A stretch of 64,000 nt of DNA from Rana temporaria (lineage: Eukaryota; Chordata; Amphibia; Anura; Ranidae): the NCBI RefSeq assembly GCF_905171775.1, contig NC_053501.1, forward strand, positions 18,203,254 through 18,267,253, read 5' to 3'. Each line of letters begins with the position of its first letter. Within the stretch, counting starts at the first letter, position 1. Shown here one piece after another: positions 32,693 to 42,993 of the stretch. Position numbers and translations under genes: made by a program. A model generated the notes under the pieces. It was not told the origin of the DNA, did not search any database, and saw only the letters and a program-made list of their open reading frames with translations.

Positions 32693-33483
32693 ACTTTATT
32701 ATTATATAAAGGAACGGCGTTCTACAAGTCTGAGGTGGTGACTGAACTTTCAGGTAAAAATCTATTTTCCTCCCAGACAGAAGTATTTTGTTTTAACTTG
32801 TAATCAACTGCAAAAGAATTTTGTAGAGGCTCCTATGAGCCGTCTGCATTATGTTTCATTATTAACTTGGATCCCTCTTGTAGATTTTTAGATTGCAGAC
32901 CATTGAGATTGGCACGCCAGAGAATTTAATTGTAAAGTAATTTAATATTAAGTCCACTCAAGTGCCCTTATGATCTGCATTGTACTCTAACTGATAACCA
33001 ATTATTTTCCTTGGCACCAGAGTGAATCAGTAATAGCCATCTCCATTACTAGAGAGCTCTCGGTGTAGCCTGGCCACCCTTCAGACTGACAGATCAGCAA
33101 AGTCCGACTTCTAATTACATCCCCGGCCACAAGTTTGACATGAAAGGAGGTATGAGAATCTTTTTTATCATTTGGGCCATTGCAGATTCTCTAAAGTTTG
33201 CAGCAGTGCACACTGGGAGGCCTAATTTACACTTGTGAGAGCCATGGAAGTTGAGCCATGCTTTTACCACCCCCCAAATGTCGCCCCCCCAAGCTGCAAG
33301 GGCAGCCATACGGTGGTATACTTATGCTGCTTTATGAATTATCCTTATTGCATACAGCAGGCATGCACTGTATTTAAAAAAATATCGAAACCCGAAAACA
33401 AAATAAATAGTATTGCCGTGTACCGGTCCTTGGATGTGCTGGCTGCATTCGTTTCTATTTTTCACACTTTTTTTCCCTTTCAT
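32693..33483. other. apparently single-copy; candidate conserved noncoding DNA
   Basis: 32700-33230 has no recognised repeat and an even composition with 'ctctaactgataaccaattatt' (in parts) and 'taatagccatctccattac'. It resembles conserved noncoding sequence, unproven. No exon-like frame. Confidence 0.3.
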
Positions 33484-34479
33484 TTAACCACTTGAGACCC
33501 GCGCTATTGACAAAAGACGTCAACAGCGCGGCTCTCAGGTGCCAACTGGACGTCATTTAAAGTGCATTACCCGCGCGTGCCTCTGGGGGGCGCGCAGCGG
33601 GTAAACACTTTCCCGGCGCATCGCTGGGAAGCCGATGCGTGCACCTGGCAGCCGCGATGTCCGCCGGGTACACGCGATCGTCGGGAGCACAGCAGGGACG
33701 TGGAGCTCTGTGTGTAAACACAGAGCTCCATGTGCTGTCAGGGGAGAGGAGACCGATCTGTGTCCCTTGTACATAGGGACACAGCATCGGTCACCTCCCC
33801 CAGTCACCCCCCTCCCCCCACACAGTTAGAACACACCCAGGATACACATTTAACCCCTTCCTCACCCCTAGTGTTAACCCCTTCCCTGCCAGTCACATTT
33901 ATACAGTAATCAGTGCATTTTTATAGCACTGATCGCTGTATAAATGTGAATGGTCCCAAATTTGTGTCAAACGTGTCCGATACGTCCGTCGCAATATCGC
34001 AGTCCCAATAAAAATCGCAGATCGCCGCCATTACTAGTAAAAAAAAAAATAATAAAAAAAAATCATAATTCTGTCCCCTATTTTGTAGGCGCTATAACTT
34101 TTGCGCAAACCAGTCGCTTATTGCGATTCTTTTTTTTTACAAAAATACGTCGAAAAATACGTATCGGCCTTAACTGAGAAAAAAAATCGTTTTTTTAAAA
34201 AAAAAATTGGGATATTTATTATAGCAACAAGTAAAAAAAAAAATATATATTTTTTAAATTGTCGCTCTTTTTTTGTTTATAGCGCAAAAAATAAAAACCG
34301 CAGAGGTGATCAAATACCACCAAAATAAAGCTCTATTTGTGGGGAAAAAAGGACGTCAATTTTGTTTGGGAGCCACGTCGCACGACCGCGCAAATGTCAG
34401 TTAAAGCGACGCAGTGCCGGAAGCTGAAATTTCGCCTGGGCACGAAGGGGGTTTATGTGCCCAGTAAGCAAGTGGTTAA
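33484..34479 (-). mobile_element. piggyBac-type MITE, copy 3
   Basis: TTAA at 33484-33487 and 34476-34479 with CCACTTGAG and CAAGTGG ends. It is the closest relative of copy 1 in the opposite orientation: the 'cgcgcagcgggtaaacac' and 'gacgtcaacagcgcggctct' blocks match the right end of copy 1. Non-coding. Confidence 0.8.
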
Positions 34480-34550
34480 ACCGGTAAAATTGCCATTATC
34501 TTTTCTCATCGGCAGTATATAGCAGTCTTGTGACTTCTATCAGTGTCTGC

Positions 34551-34690
34551 TAGAGCTGCACGATTCTGGCCAAAATGAGAATCACAATTTTTTTGCTGAG
34601 AATAAAGATCACGATTCTTGCGGCGTAAAATCTTTCACATTATTCCAAAAATTTGGACTAACTTTACTGGTTATTTTTTTTTTTCTTTAT
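34551..34690 (+). mobile_element. left part of a hAT-like host repeat
   Basis: 'ctagagctgcacgattctgg' is a hAT-like end; 'gcggcgtaaaatctttcaca' and 'ggactaactttactgg' place it in the same broad family as the host repeats at 5090, 22215 and 61375. It is cut by MITE copy 4 and resumes at 35625-35837. Confidence 0.5.
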
Positions 34691-35624
34691 TCATCAACTA
34701 CTACACTACCGGCCGCCGTCAATAGATGGCGGCACGATACCTCTATTGTTCTGACAGGACGCCATATGATGTCCTCGTCTTTTGGAGCCACTAGGGGGAG
34801 CGCGCACCCGCCGCGTTACTGGGAGCACGATGTGCGTGCCCGGCGGCCGCGATTGCTCAGTAACTGAGCAGGACCGTGGATCTCTGTGTGTTAAAACACA
34901 GAGATCCATGTCCTGTCAGGGAGAGGAGACTGATGCTGTGTCCTTTGTACATAGGGACACAGATCGGTCACCTCCCCCAGTCGGTCCCCTCCCCCCACAG
35001 TAAGAATCACCTTGCAGGGTACACATTTAACCTTTCCTCGCCCCCTAGTGTTTAACCCTTTCCCTGCCAGCGACATTTATACAGTAATCGGTGCATATTT
35101 ATAGCACTGTTCGCTGTATAAATGTGAATGGTCCCAAAAATGTGTCAAAAGTGTCCGATGTGTCCGCCATAATGTCGTAGTCCCAATAAAAAACACAGAT
35201 CGCCGCCATTACTAGTTAAAAAAAAAATCATTATGTCCCCTATTTTGTAGGCGCTATATCAGTCACTATAGGCTTTTTGCGATTTTTTACAAAAAAAGTT
35301 AGAAGAATACATATCGGCCTAAACTGAGAAATAAAATTTTTTTTTTTTTGTTTGTTTTTTGGGGGTATTTATTATAGCAAAAAAAAAAAAAAATTTTTTC
35401 ATAATTGTTGCTCTTTTTTGTTTATAGCACACAAAATAAAAACCGCAGAGGTGATCAAATACCACCAAAAGAAAACTCTGTTTGTGGGGAAAAAAGGACG
35501 TCAATTTTGTTTGGGAGCCACGTCGCACGACCGCGCAATTGTCAGTTAAAGCGACGCAGTGCCGGAAGCTGAAATTTCGCCTGGGCCGGAAGGGGGTATA
35601 TGTGCCCAGTAAGCAGGTGGTTAA
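34691..35624 (-). mobile_element. piggyBac-type MITE, copy 4 (nested)
   Basis: Right end CAGGTGG then TTAA (35621-35624). The left end is decayed ('tcatcaactactacactacc' for an expected TTAACCACTT-type start). The order of blocks matches copy 3, but the GC-rich end ('ggccgccgtcaatag', 'ccactagggggagcgcgc') is a different subfamily. It lies within a hAT-like host repeat. Confidence 0.7.
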
Positions 35625-35837
35625 AGTAATTCCCCCCCCCAAAATTGCATTTGAAAGACCACTGCTTAAATACATTGTGACATAAAATATTGCAACAACC
35701 ACCATTTTATTCTCTAGAGTCTCTTCTAAAAAAACAATATATATAATTAGTGTTTGGGGGTTCTAAGTAATTTTCTAGCAAAAAAAATAAATATATTTTT
35801 AACTTGAAACCAACAAATGTCAGAAAAAAGTGGTTAA
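35625..35837 (+). repeat. right part of the interrupted host repeat
   Basis: 'accattttattctctagag', 'aatatatataattagtgttt' and 'ttctagcaaaaaaaataaat' match the distal part of the family seen at 22660-22740 and 6403-6440. Confidence 0.5.
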
Positions 35838-36204
35838 ACTTTCCTCATTTACATACAGAAGTGTATTCCTTTGATGTAAAGGATAACTTGTTACAATGTT
35901 TAGACTTAAGTTCCACTGATAAGGTATGTTGTGATACTTGGCAGACTGCCTGGATTTTACTGCTGTGGCTTCAACAGAGCAGAGAGAATTCTCTGCATAG
36001 AAAGATTGGGAAATACTTTGTCAAGATCGCAACGGGGAAAAATCGCGAAAAATCGCTAAAGCTTGTAGAAGGAGTTTTCATTCTCATCCCATAAATTAAA
36101 GGAACGCTTTGAAAACATATCAGATCTCAATGGGCAAAAATCTCATACTGGATATCTATACTGATATTGACTGGGTAATGTGTTGGGAATGAAAGGATGC
36201 CACA
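35838..36204. other. unassigned
   Basis: No repeat border or gene recognised. Confidence 0.3.
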
Positions 36205-37660
36205 TCATTTGATGGAAATTAAAATTATCCACCTACAGGGGGCTGAATTCAAAGACACCACGAAAATCAAAGTGAAAATATTTTGCAGCAAGCTAGTCCA
36301 TTTTGCTGAAATTTCATAGCAACAACTCAAAATGGTCCTCAGTAGTTTGTATGACCCCCAAGTGCTTGTATGCATGCCTGACAACATCAGGGCATGCTCC
36401 TAATGAGACGACGGATGGTGTCCTGGGGTATTTCCTTCCAGATCTGGACCAGAGCATCACTGAGCTCCTAAACAGACTGAGGTACAACCTGGCAGCACCG
36501 GATGGACTGAAACATAATGTCCCAGAGGTGTTCTTTTGGATTTAGGTCAGGTGAGCGTGACATTCAATGGTATCAATTTCTTCATCCTCCAGGAACTGAC
36601 TGCATGCTCTTGCCATATGAGGCCGGGCATTGTCATGCATCAGGAGGAACCCAGGACCCACTGCACCAGCATAGGGTCTGATAATAGGTCCAAGGATGTC
36701 AGGGTGCCATTGTGTAGCCTGTAGGGGTCTGTGTATCCCTCCATGGATATGCCTCCCCAGACCATCACTGACCCACCACCAAACCGGTCATGATGAACCA
36801 TGTTGAAAGGCATGGGGCACCAGTGGCGGACCTGCCAATTCTGGTGTTCAATGGAAAATACCAATCGAGCTTCACAGTGTCCAGCAGAGGACGTCGGGCC
36901 CTCAGGCCACCCCCATGAAGTCTGTTTCTGATTGGTCAGAGACATTCACACCAGTGACCTGCTGGAAGTCATTTTGTAGGGCTCTGGCAGTGCTCATCCT
37001 GTCCCTCCTTGCACAAAGGAGCAGATACCGGTCCTGCTGATGGGTTACGGCTCTGTCCAGCTCTCCTAGAGTAACTGCCTGTCTCCTGGAATCTCCTCCA
37101 TGCTTTTGAGACACGGCAAACCTGGCAATGACACGCAGTGCCGGGACAAGGTCATCTAGTGCCCAGAGCGAACATGCCAAACTGCGCCCCCCCGAAGATG
37201 TATGAGCATTGTGTGTTAGCTAAATAAATTCCCCCTCCTCTAAGTATAAATCTGCCCCCCTGCTAAAATCCCCCCTCCTGACACAACTCCTCTACCCCCA
37301 AAATCCTCCCCCCCAGCACAAATCTTAGCCCCCCAAATTTTCCCAACTAGAATAAGACTCCCTGCTACTCCACCAAATCCCACCCTTCCAACACAAATCC
37401 CCTGACCCCCAATCTCCTTGTGGTGCCCCCTCTCCTCACATGATACCACAGTGCCCAGGGCAGCCGTCCCTCCTTCCCCCCCCTTGTCCCAGCCCTGATG
37501 ACACGTATTGATGTGCCATCCTGGAGGAGTTGGACTGCCTGTGCAACCTTTATAGGGTCCAAGTATCTCTTCGCGCTTCCAGTAGTGACACTGAACCTAG
37601 CCAAATGCAAAACTAGTGAAAAACAGTCAGAAAAGATGAGTAGGGGAAAAAAATGTCAAA
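36205..37660 (-). pseudogene. Tc1-like transposon with broken transposase
   Basis: On the minus strand, from about 37575 down to 36310, peptides of a Tc1-like transposase appear in order: LDPIKVAQAVQLLQDGTSIR (N-terminal helix-turn-helix region), then after an inserted element RFAVSQ, LCARRDRMSTARALQNDFQQ, SIEHQNWQVRHW, HDRFGGGSVMVWGGIS, and IEHLWD-region sequence in broken frames, ending with SMP-type residues near 36330. Stops and frameshifts disable it. A hAT element (37136-37497) splits the N-terminal part. Terminal inverted repeats are not clearly resolved. Confidence 0.7.
37128..37505. mobile_element. hAT MITE inserted in the Tc1 transposase
   Basis: The element at 37136-37497 has ends CAGTGCCGGGACAAGG and CCTTGTCCCAGCCCTG and is flanked by the identical octamer ATGACACG (37128-37135, 37498-37505). 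On either side the Tc1 transposase reading resumes (…SIRVI / VIARFAVSQ…). The interior is a decayed C-rich ~30-bp repeat. Non-coding. Confidence 0.85.
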
Positions 37661-37796
37661 CCTCCACCTGAAAAAAACATTCCTGTTTTGGAGGTCGTCT
37701 CATTGTTCATCAAATGGATGTTGTGGGCGACGCCCACCGTGCAGGTATATATTTAACTCTTTTACTGCTACACACTCACAAGCTGACTATTAAAAT

Positions 37797-38621
37797 GACG
37801 ACACGCAGCTTTACCTTCGAATCACCAACAAAAAAGAACAATTTCATGAACTTGGAAAATGCCTCACACTGATCGACAATTGGATGACTGAAAGCTCCCT
37901 CAAACTCAACGGATCCAAAACAGAGCTACTCACCCTACACGCAAATAGGAAATCCATTTCTAGGACCACATGGATACCACCCACCATCCTCGGACAAACC
38001 ATTGCGCCAAGCAACAAAGTCAAAAGCCTCGGAGTCATCTTTGACGCAGACATGACGATGGATGCACAAATAGGATCAGTTGTCAGCAGTTCTCATCATC
38101 TGCTCCGCATGCTACGTAGACTCATCCCCTTCATCCCGGAAGAAGACAGAGCTGTAGTGGTTGGAACTATCATCAATTCACGACTCGACTACGCAAATTC
38201 GCTCTATTTAGGACTACCGAAATACCAGATGTCACGTCTACAAGTCGTCCAGAACACGGCAGCCAGACTGGTAACAGGTAAAAAGCCGTGGGAATCAGTC
38301 TCCCCGGCCTTGAGATCCCTCCACTGGCTGCCCGTACAGGACAGGGTGACATTCAAGACACTCTGCCTCACCCACAAATGTATACATGGGAACGCTCCAC
38401 AATACTTAAGCGAGAAAATAAAACCCTACGTCACCAAGCGCGTGCTCCGATCAACCAACCAAAACCTTCTCCAAATTCCTAAATCCCGCTACAAATCGAA
38501 GGGAGAACGCAGATTTTCGGTCCAAGGACCTCGGCTCTGGAATGCTCTACCCACTACCATCCGCCTGGAGGAAAACCATCGGGCCTTTAGGAAAAAACTA
38601 AAGACCCATCTCTTCTGAAGG
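37797..38621 (+). pseudogene. L2-clade LINE reverse transcriptase C-terminal fragment
   Basis: An open frame of 274 codons begins at the DDTQLYL part of the RT catalytic motif and continues through LNGSKTELL, KVKSLGVIFDADM, SRLDYANSLYLGL, QNTAARLVTG and LHWLPVQDRVTFK to GPRLWNALPTTIR, ending at TGA 38619-38621. This is the palm-to-C-terminal part of an L2-type LINE ORF2. The stop at 37791-37793 and the lack of upstream domains show 5' truncation, the usual outcome of incomplete reverse transcription. The 3' end reads 'gcgctatataagtcactcac', the L2 3' terminus with a CACT repeat. The frame is uninterrupted, so the copy is relatively young. Confidence 0.85.
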
Positions 38622-38639
38622 ACCGGTACGACTCTGGAT

Positions 38640-38713
38640 GTCAAGCGCCTTGAGGCGATTAAGTTCGCATTTGCTGCGCTATATAAGTCACTCACTCACT
38701 CACTCACTCACAC
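38640..38713 (+). repeat. L2 3' end with (CACT)n
   Basis: 'gctgcgctatataagtcact' then about seven CACT units, the characteristic short-repeat tail of L2 LINEs. Confidence 0.8.
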
Positions 38714-38842
38714 CCCTCCTACCATGCATCTCAAGCCCACAGGTTGGACATTGAAACCTGGAATGCATGGTGGCGGTTGTGGTGTCATAGTTTGATAGTT
38801 GACAGCTTGTGAGTGTGTGACGGTGAAAGGGGTTAAATGTAC

Positions 38843-39830
38843 CTGCATTAGGAGTTACACATTGTGGAGCCATTCTCTTTTCTTTTTTAATGGCTTATAG
38901 CCACTCAAAGCCAGCCTACTGGTTATGTGGTACACAGATAGTCTGGGCAATATAAAAGTTCAAGTGCTTCTGATTCTAAACTCTTTGGTTTGAATGGGAA
39001 ATTCAGCTATTTTAGTTTAGCTGCCTTCCTAGCAAAATGCTGGAAAGACATGAGTACTATACAGTATGGACAGGTTGGTTAGGGTGAGTGAGTGCATGAA
39101 AACCTGGAACCAAACTTGGCATCTACGTCTTGTAATTATGAAGAGCTTTAGGGGCAGATTGGATAAATCTACTGCTAAAATAGAAAACCTTTTAAAAGTT
39201 TCTACAGAATGCAATCAAATACAAACTGATTAACCTTTCGGGATTTTGCCGCACCGAATCCATCATGCCATCCTTGCTGGCCCTGCATATAGTGGCATTC
39301 TGTGAGCGCCAGGTCAGGAGAAATGTATTTCTGTAGGAAGGCTTTGTCGTCTTCCTGCTGTTATTTCATCTTCCTCGCAATCAGGATAAATTGTGCTGCT
39401 GTAATAACATTGTAGCAGGCCATCCTTTATAGAGTGAAGATGGTAATAACTGTGTTTTACATCTGCATTAATTCTGACAAGATTTATTGGTGTTTGCTGA
39501 TCTGTAAACTCCGAAACGCACACCGCAAAGGTCAGAAAACCAGTAATACTAATGGCACAGGCAGGGAATGGCAGGATGCGGGCATTTAATAAAACCGGCA
39601 GCTCCATTCAGCTACGGATGATTATTGAGAGCAGGATAGCGGCCAGCAGAGCATTAAGCGAGAGAACCAAAAAATAGGATTGTTTTTTTTATTATTTCCT
39701 CCCTGCCTGTGAGATTTGTACACTTAACCAACCTTTTAAAGGGAAGCAATTTATTAATAATTTGTTTATTTATAAATATTAATTTTAAAAGAGAAGTTCT
39801 GGGTTTTTTTGGGGCCACAAAAGATCTATA
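38843..39830. other. apparently single-copy; candidate conserved noncoding DNA
   Basis: 39200-39660 is free of recognised repeats, moderately GC and complex ('tttaataaaaccggcagctc', 'cattcagctacggatgatta'). The minus open frame 39314-39607 shows no family resemblance and is probably chance. Confidence 0.3.
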
Positions 39831-40655
39831 TATACCGTATTTATCCGCAATGTCTCGGAGAGGGCAGGGAGGGCGTGGGACGAGTGCCGTCAGATTAAAT
39901 ACAGGAGAATCTCCTGTTAACTCTGCAGCATCTGTAATTGGAAGTCCCATCTCCTGGGCTGCCATTGGACTGTTCTGTCTATCATAGGAGGCGGGACTTC
40001 GTATTAAAGAGGCCACCAAGTAAACAGGAGATTCTCCTGTATGTAATCTGTCGGCACTTGTCCTGCCCCCCTCCCTGTCCCCTCCGAGGCTGCGGATGGG
40101 TATCGATCAGGCTGCACTGATGGCACAGGTGAGGCTGCTTTTGTGGCACAGGTGAGGCTGCATTGATTGAATGAATGAATGACTTGTATAGCGCTGCACA
40201 TGCGAACTGAATCGCCTCTAGGCGCTTTTTCCAGCCAGTGTCTGCTTGGCTGGTGCGGTCATTTTACCCCGTAGGATCTCGACATGCCTGGGACACACAG
40301 TCATACACACAGATATACATATATATACTGGGCCAATTTTTGGACGAGATCCAATTTACCTACCAGCATGTCTTTGGAGTGTGGGAGGAAACCGGAGTAT
40401 CCGGAGGAAACCCACGCAAGCACAGGGAGAACATGCAAACTCCAGGCAGATGGTGTCGTGGTCGGGATTCAAACCAGCGACCCTTTTGCTGCTAGGCGAA
40501 AGTGCTACTCACTACACCACTGTGCTGCCCGACTACATTGATGGGCACTGTCCCTTATTTTGCTCCACAGTTCTTTATTTAACATTTTAGTTTTTTTCCT
40601 GAAATATCCCTCTTAAAGTGAAGGTGCGTGTTTATATGCCGATAAATACGGTATA
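39831..40655. mobile_element. MITE with TATACCGTATTTATC ends, containing a SINE
   Basis: TATACCGTATTTATC (39831-39845) and GATAAATACGGTATA (40641-40655) are perfect 15-bp inverted ends. An inner inverted pair, 'atacaggagaatctcctgtt' and its complement, lies near 39899 and 40024. A short repeat 'ggtgaggctgc' runs 40100-40160. The SINE at 40162-40531 is inserted in that repeat. Superfamily not determined. Confidence 0.7.
40162..40531 (-). mobile_element. tRNA-derived SINE (V-SINE/mermaid-like) with L2-type tail
   Basis: Read on the minus strand: a tRNA-like head 'ggcagcacagtggtgtagtg' (A box region) and 'ggtttgaatcccgac' (B box), then the conserved vertebrate block with 'gtttgcatgttctccctgtg' and 'gggtttcctccgg', then a tail ending 'cagcgctatacaagtcattc' with ATTC repeats. 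This tail resembles the L2 3' end at 38670-38713, so L2 enzymes may have mobilised it. CATTGAT flanks both sides (about 40161-40167 and 40536-40542), a possible short duplication. Similar SINEs occur from fish to amphibians. Confidence 0.75.
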
Positions 40656-40870
40656 TCCAAATAACACGCCCACGCTCATCTCTTCACCACACACAGCCAC
40701 AAAGGCAAGAGAATTCCTGTTGGGCCGTGTATTAGTGCTTAGACGAACACACTTGGACCAAATTTTAATTGTTCAAAGAATGTCAGGCAAAATGGTCAGC
40801 CCTCACGCCTTTTCACTTCACCAAATCTGGCCCTCTTTGAAAAAAGTTTGGACATCCCTGCTCTAGAACT
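40656..40870. mobile_element. hAT-like remnant
   Basis: 'ctttgaaaaaagtttggaca' and 'tccctgctctag' (40833-40865) resemble a hAT right end (AAAGTTTGGACACCCCTG type). The left end is not visible. Confidence 0.4.
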
Positions 40871-42079
40871 TAGAAAATTAGTGGGATCTCTGCTGACTTT
40901 CATCATCCAATCATGCAAGCAAAGGTGTTTTTTTTTTTTCTTGCATGTGATTGGGTATTCTTTGTATCCGCTGTATCCAGCTGTTTGTAAAAGCAATCTA
41001 GTGGCTACTTAGCCGCTAGGATTGCTTTTACAAGAGAACCGACCATTGATACCGGGAATACAGGTATCATCCCGGTATAACCGCTTGAAATCCAGCAACA
41101 TACCGGTAAGGCAAAGCTGGCCCAATTCTGCTTTAGGATGCTCAAGCATTCTTATCCCAGCTTTACACAAATGTGTCATTGGAGCCGGATTTGTAACCAG
41201 AATTGGAGGAACCAAGCGTTGCCTTCTGTTCCTAATGTCAATACAGCTACATTTATAGTTAATGTACCCATTTTACTTCTACTTGCAAACCTCCAAACAC
41301 TTAACGTTCTGCAGATTATTATTAAAATATATTACATCGCCATCTAACCAAGCTATACATGTTCCTCTGGAGCTCTGCCCAATATACTGCACAAAACTGC
41401 ACTTTCTCCTGCCAAATGTAATAATGTCCATTTACTCAATATTTATATTCACTGAAAAATGCAAAAATTATTTTCTTAAATGTCCCTTGTGTGGTCATTT
41501 GTAATCCTTCCGTATATAAAAACTGTAAATGCAATTTTACTATGAATTATACATTTATACGTGTTTTTGCACACTCTGCGAAATGCCAATATTATGGGGC
41601 ACTTAACATTTTCTGAAGATAATTCCTGTTTCGTGTAGGATGGTCTGGGTTCACATTAATATACGGCTTTGCTTCTAGCCATTAATACAGGGCAATGTTT
41701 TCAGACAGAAGACCAGCTTTATTCTGGACTGAAACGGCAGCCCGTTCACCAGGCACAACTTTTTTTTTTTTAGCCCAGCACGACGCTGTAGGTCATGCTG
41801 CTGGGAACCGGAATTCTCTTTTATATATATTTTTAGAGGCTACAGGGGCAGGTGTACATGTGTAATATATAAGGTAAGTGTTACTTTAGGCGGGCGACTA
41901 GCTCCATCCTCCATGCTGAGCCGCAGGCTGATACATGTGCATCCACCTTGAAGCTGCGTGCAGGCAACCCATAGCATGATTGCTAACATTATCCAAAAAT
42001 TTAAAGGGACATTTTTTTTGTCTGTAGGTGGAGTCTTAGCGGGGGTGGCAAAACTCGTCATGCATAGCAATAGCAGTCT
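40871..42079. other. mostly single-copy; candidate conserved noncoding DNA
   Basis: 41270-41740 is AT-rich without recognised repeats ('ctgcacaaaactgcactttc', 'taatatacggctttgcttc'). 41760-41960 looks repeat-like. No gene. Confidence 0.3.
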
Positions 42080-42362
42080 CAGCGCCAATTCATCCCAAAG
42101 GTGTTCTATTGGGTTTCGGTCAGGACTTTGTGCAGGCCAGTCAAGTTCCTCCACCCCAAACTCGCCTGCACACAGTCCTGACCTCAACCCGATAGAACAC
42201 CTTTGGGATGAATTAGAGCGGAAACTGTGGGCCAGGCCTTCTTGTCCACATCAGTGCCTGACCTCACAAATGCGCTTCTGGAAGAACGATCAAATATTCC
42301 CATAGACACACTCCTAAACATTGTGGATAGCCTTCCCAGAAGAGTTGAAGATGCTATGGGAA
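42080..42362 (+). pseudogene. Tc1-like transposase hairpin fragment
   Basis: 42087-42160 is the minus-strand version of the transposase segment encoding SPDxNPIEHLWDEL, and 42165-42362 is the plus-strand version continuing to the C-terminus (LPRRVEDAM). The two copies of 'cctgacctcaacccgataga' type sequence face each other across about 12 bp. So this is an inverted partial duplication, like the copy at 13022-13590. Inactive. Confidence 0.65.
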
Positions 42363-42369
42363 GGGGGTG

Positions 42370-42706
42370 GGAGAGATCAGGGGTATATTCCATTGTGTCT
42401 GTTTGCCTTGGGAATTATGGGATGTATATGTGTGTTTGCTGTGAGGAGGGAGGGGGGAATTCCTCCAACAGCTTGCCCTGCTGATTGGACATTCTACCCC
42501 TCCCAGAATGCAAAGGTTGGGGGGGTTGTCCCGAGTCTTACCTCTGTGTACCTGTGTTTCAATAAACAGTTAATGTTCAGCAGCCAAAACGAGTACTGTC
42601 TCCTTCTTGGTTGTCAGTGATTTGGAATATCTGATATCTATATTCAGACTGGAGGAGGTGGTATTTGAAGAAAGCACTCAAGTGGAGTGTGGGACTGTCC
42701 GTTACA
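42370..42706 (+). mobile_element. probable LTR (3' part) of an LTR retroelement
   Basis: 'ttcaataaacagtt' (AATAAA 42561-42566) is followed about 140 bp later by an end 'ggactgtccgttaca', consistent with the R-U5 part of an LTR ending in CA. Upstream G-rich tracts are present. I find no matching LTR, primer site or coding region, so solo-LTR status is inference. Confidence 0.35.
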
Positions 42707-42993
42707 ATAATAGTGAACATTCATTTGCTATTGCCACAGGGTGGGCTCAGCTTGCAGTGCTCTGCACCCCAGGCCCACCATTTTTTGAAGCCTCTGGCTC
42801 CAATTACATGCTTCAAGCCCCACCCCCAATGGAATCCATGCTTACCTACATGTACATCAGGGGACCGGATGCATAGATAGGGGAGACGGCAGCTCGTGCT
42901 CCCCTAATGGATGGGCTGCCACTGCTCTTCTACCTAAGAACCTGCAAGTGATGTGTACCACTTGCAATATGCTGAGAAGCTGAGCCAGCTGCC
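42707..42993. other. unassigned
   Basis: No feature recognised. Confidence 0.3.

Larger units (their letters stand above)
37743..38842. repeat. inverted repeat enclosing an L2 fragment
   Basis: 37743-37792 ('gcaggtatatatttaactct', 'acacactcacaagctgacta') pairs with 38790-38842 ('agcttgtgagtgtgtgacgg', 'ttaaatgtacctgca'). The ~50-bp arms flank the L2 fragment and a partly self-complementary stretch (38720-38775). It may be a MITE that received an L2 insertion. Confidence 0.55.

Noticed and set aside
31504..32694. Long (396-codon) minus-strand open frame with Pro/Ser/Leu-rich repeats
   Set aside because: It lies wholly in the 32-bp satellite. A 32-bp unit without stops in these frames repeats its translation every 96 bp, so a long frame is expected by chance. 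Nothing suggests expression.
39314..39607. 97-codon minus-strand frame as a possible exon
   Set aside because: It lies in a repeat-free block, but the translation resembles no known family and no splice context was convincing. Treated as possible noncoding conserved DNA.
40470..40531. tRNA gene on the minus strand (A and B box-like sequence)
   Set aside because: The tRNA-like head is continuous with a SINE body and an L2-like tail, and it cannot form a full cloverleaf by eye.
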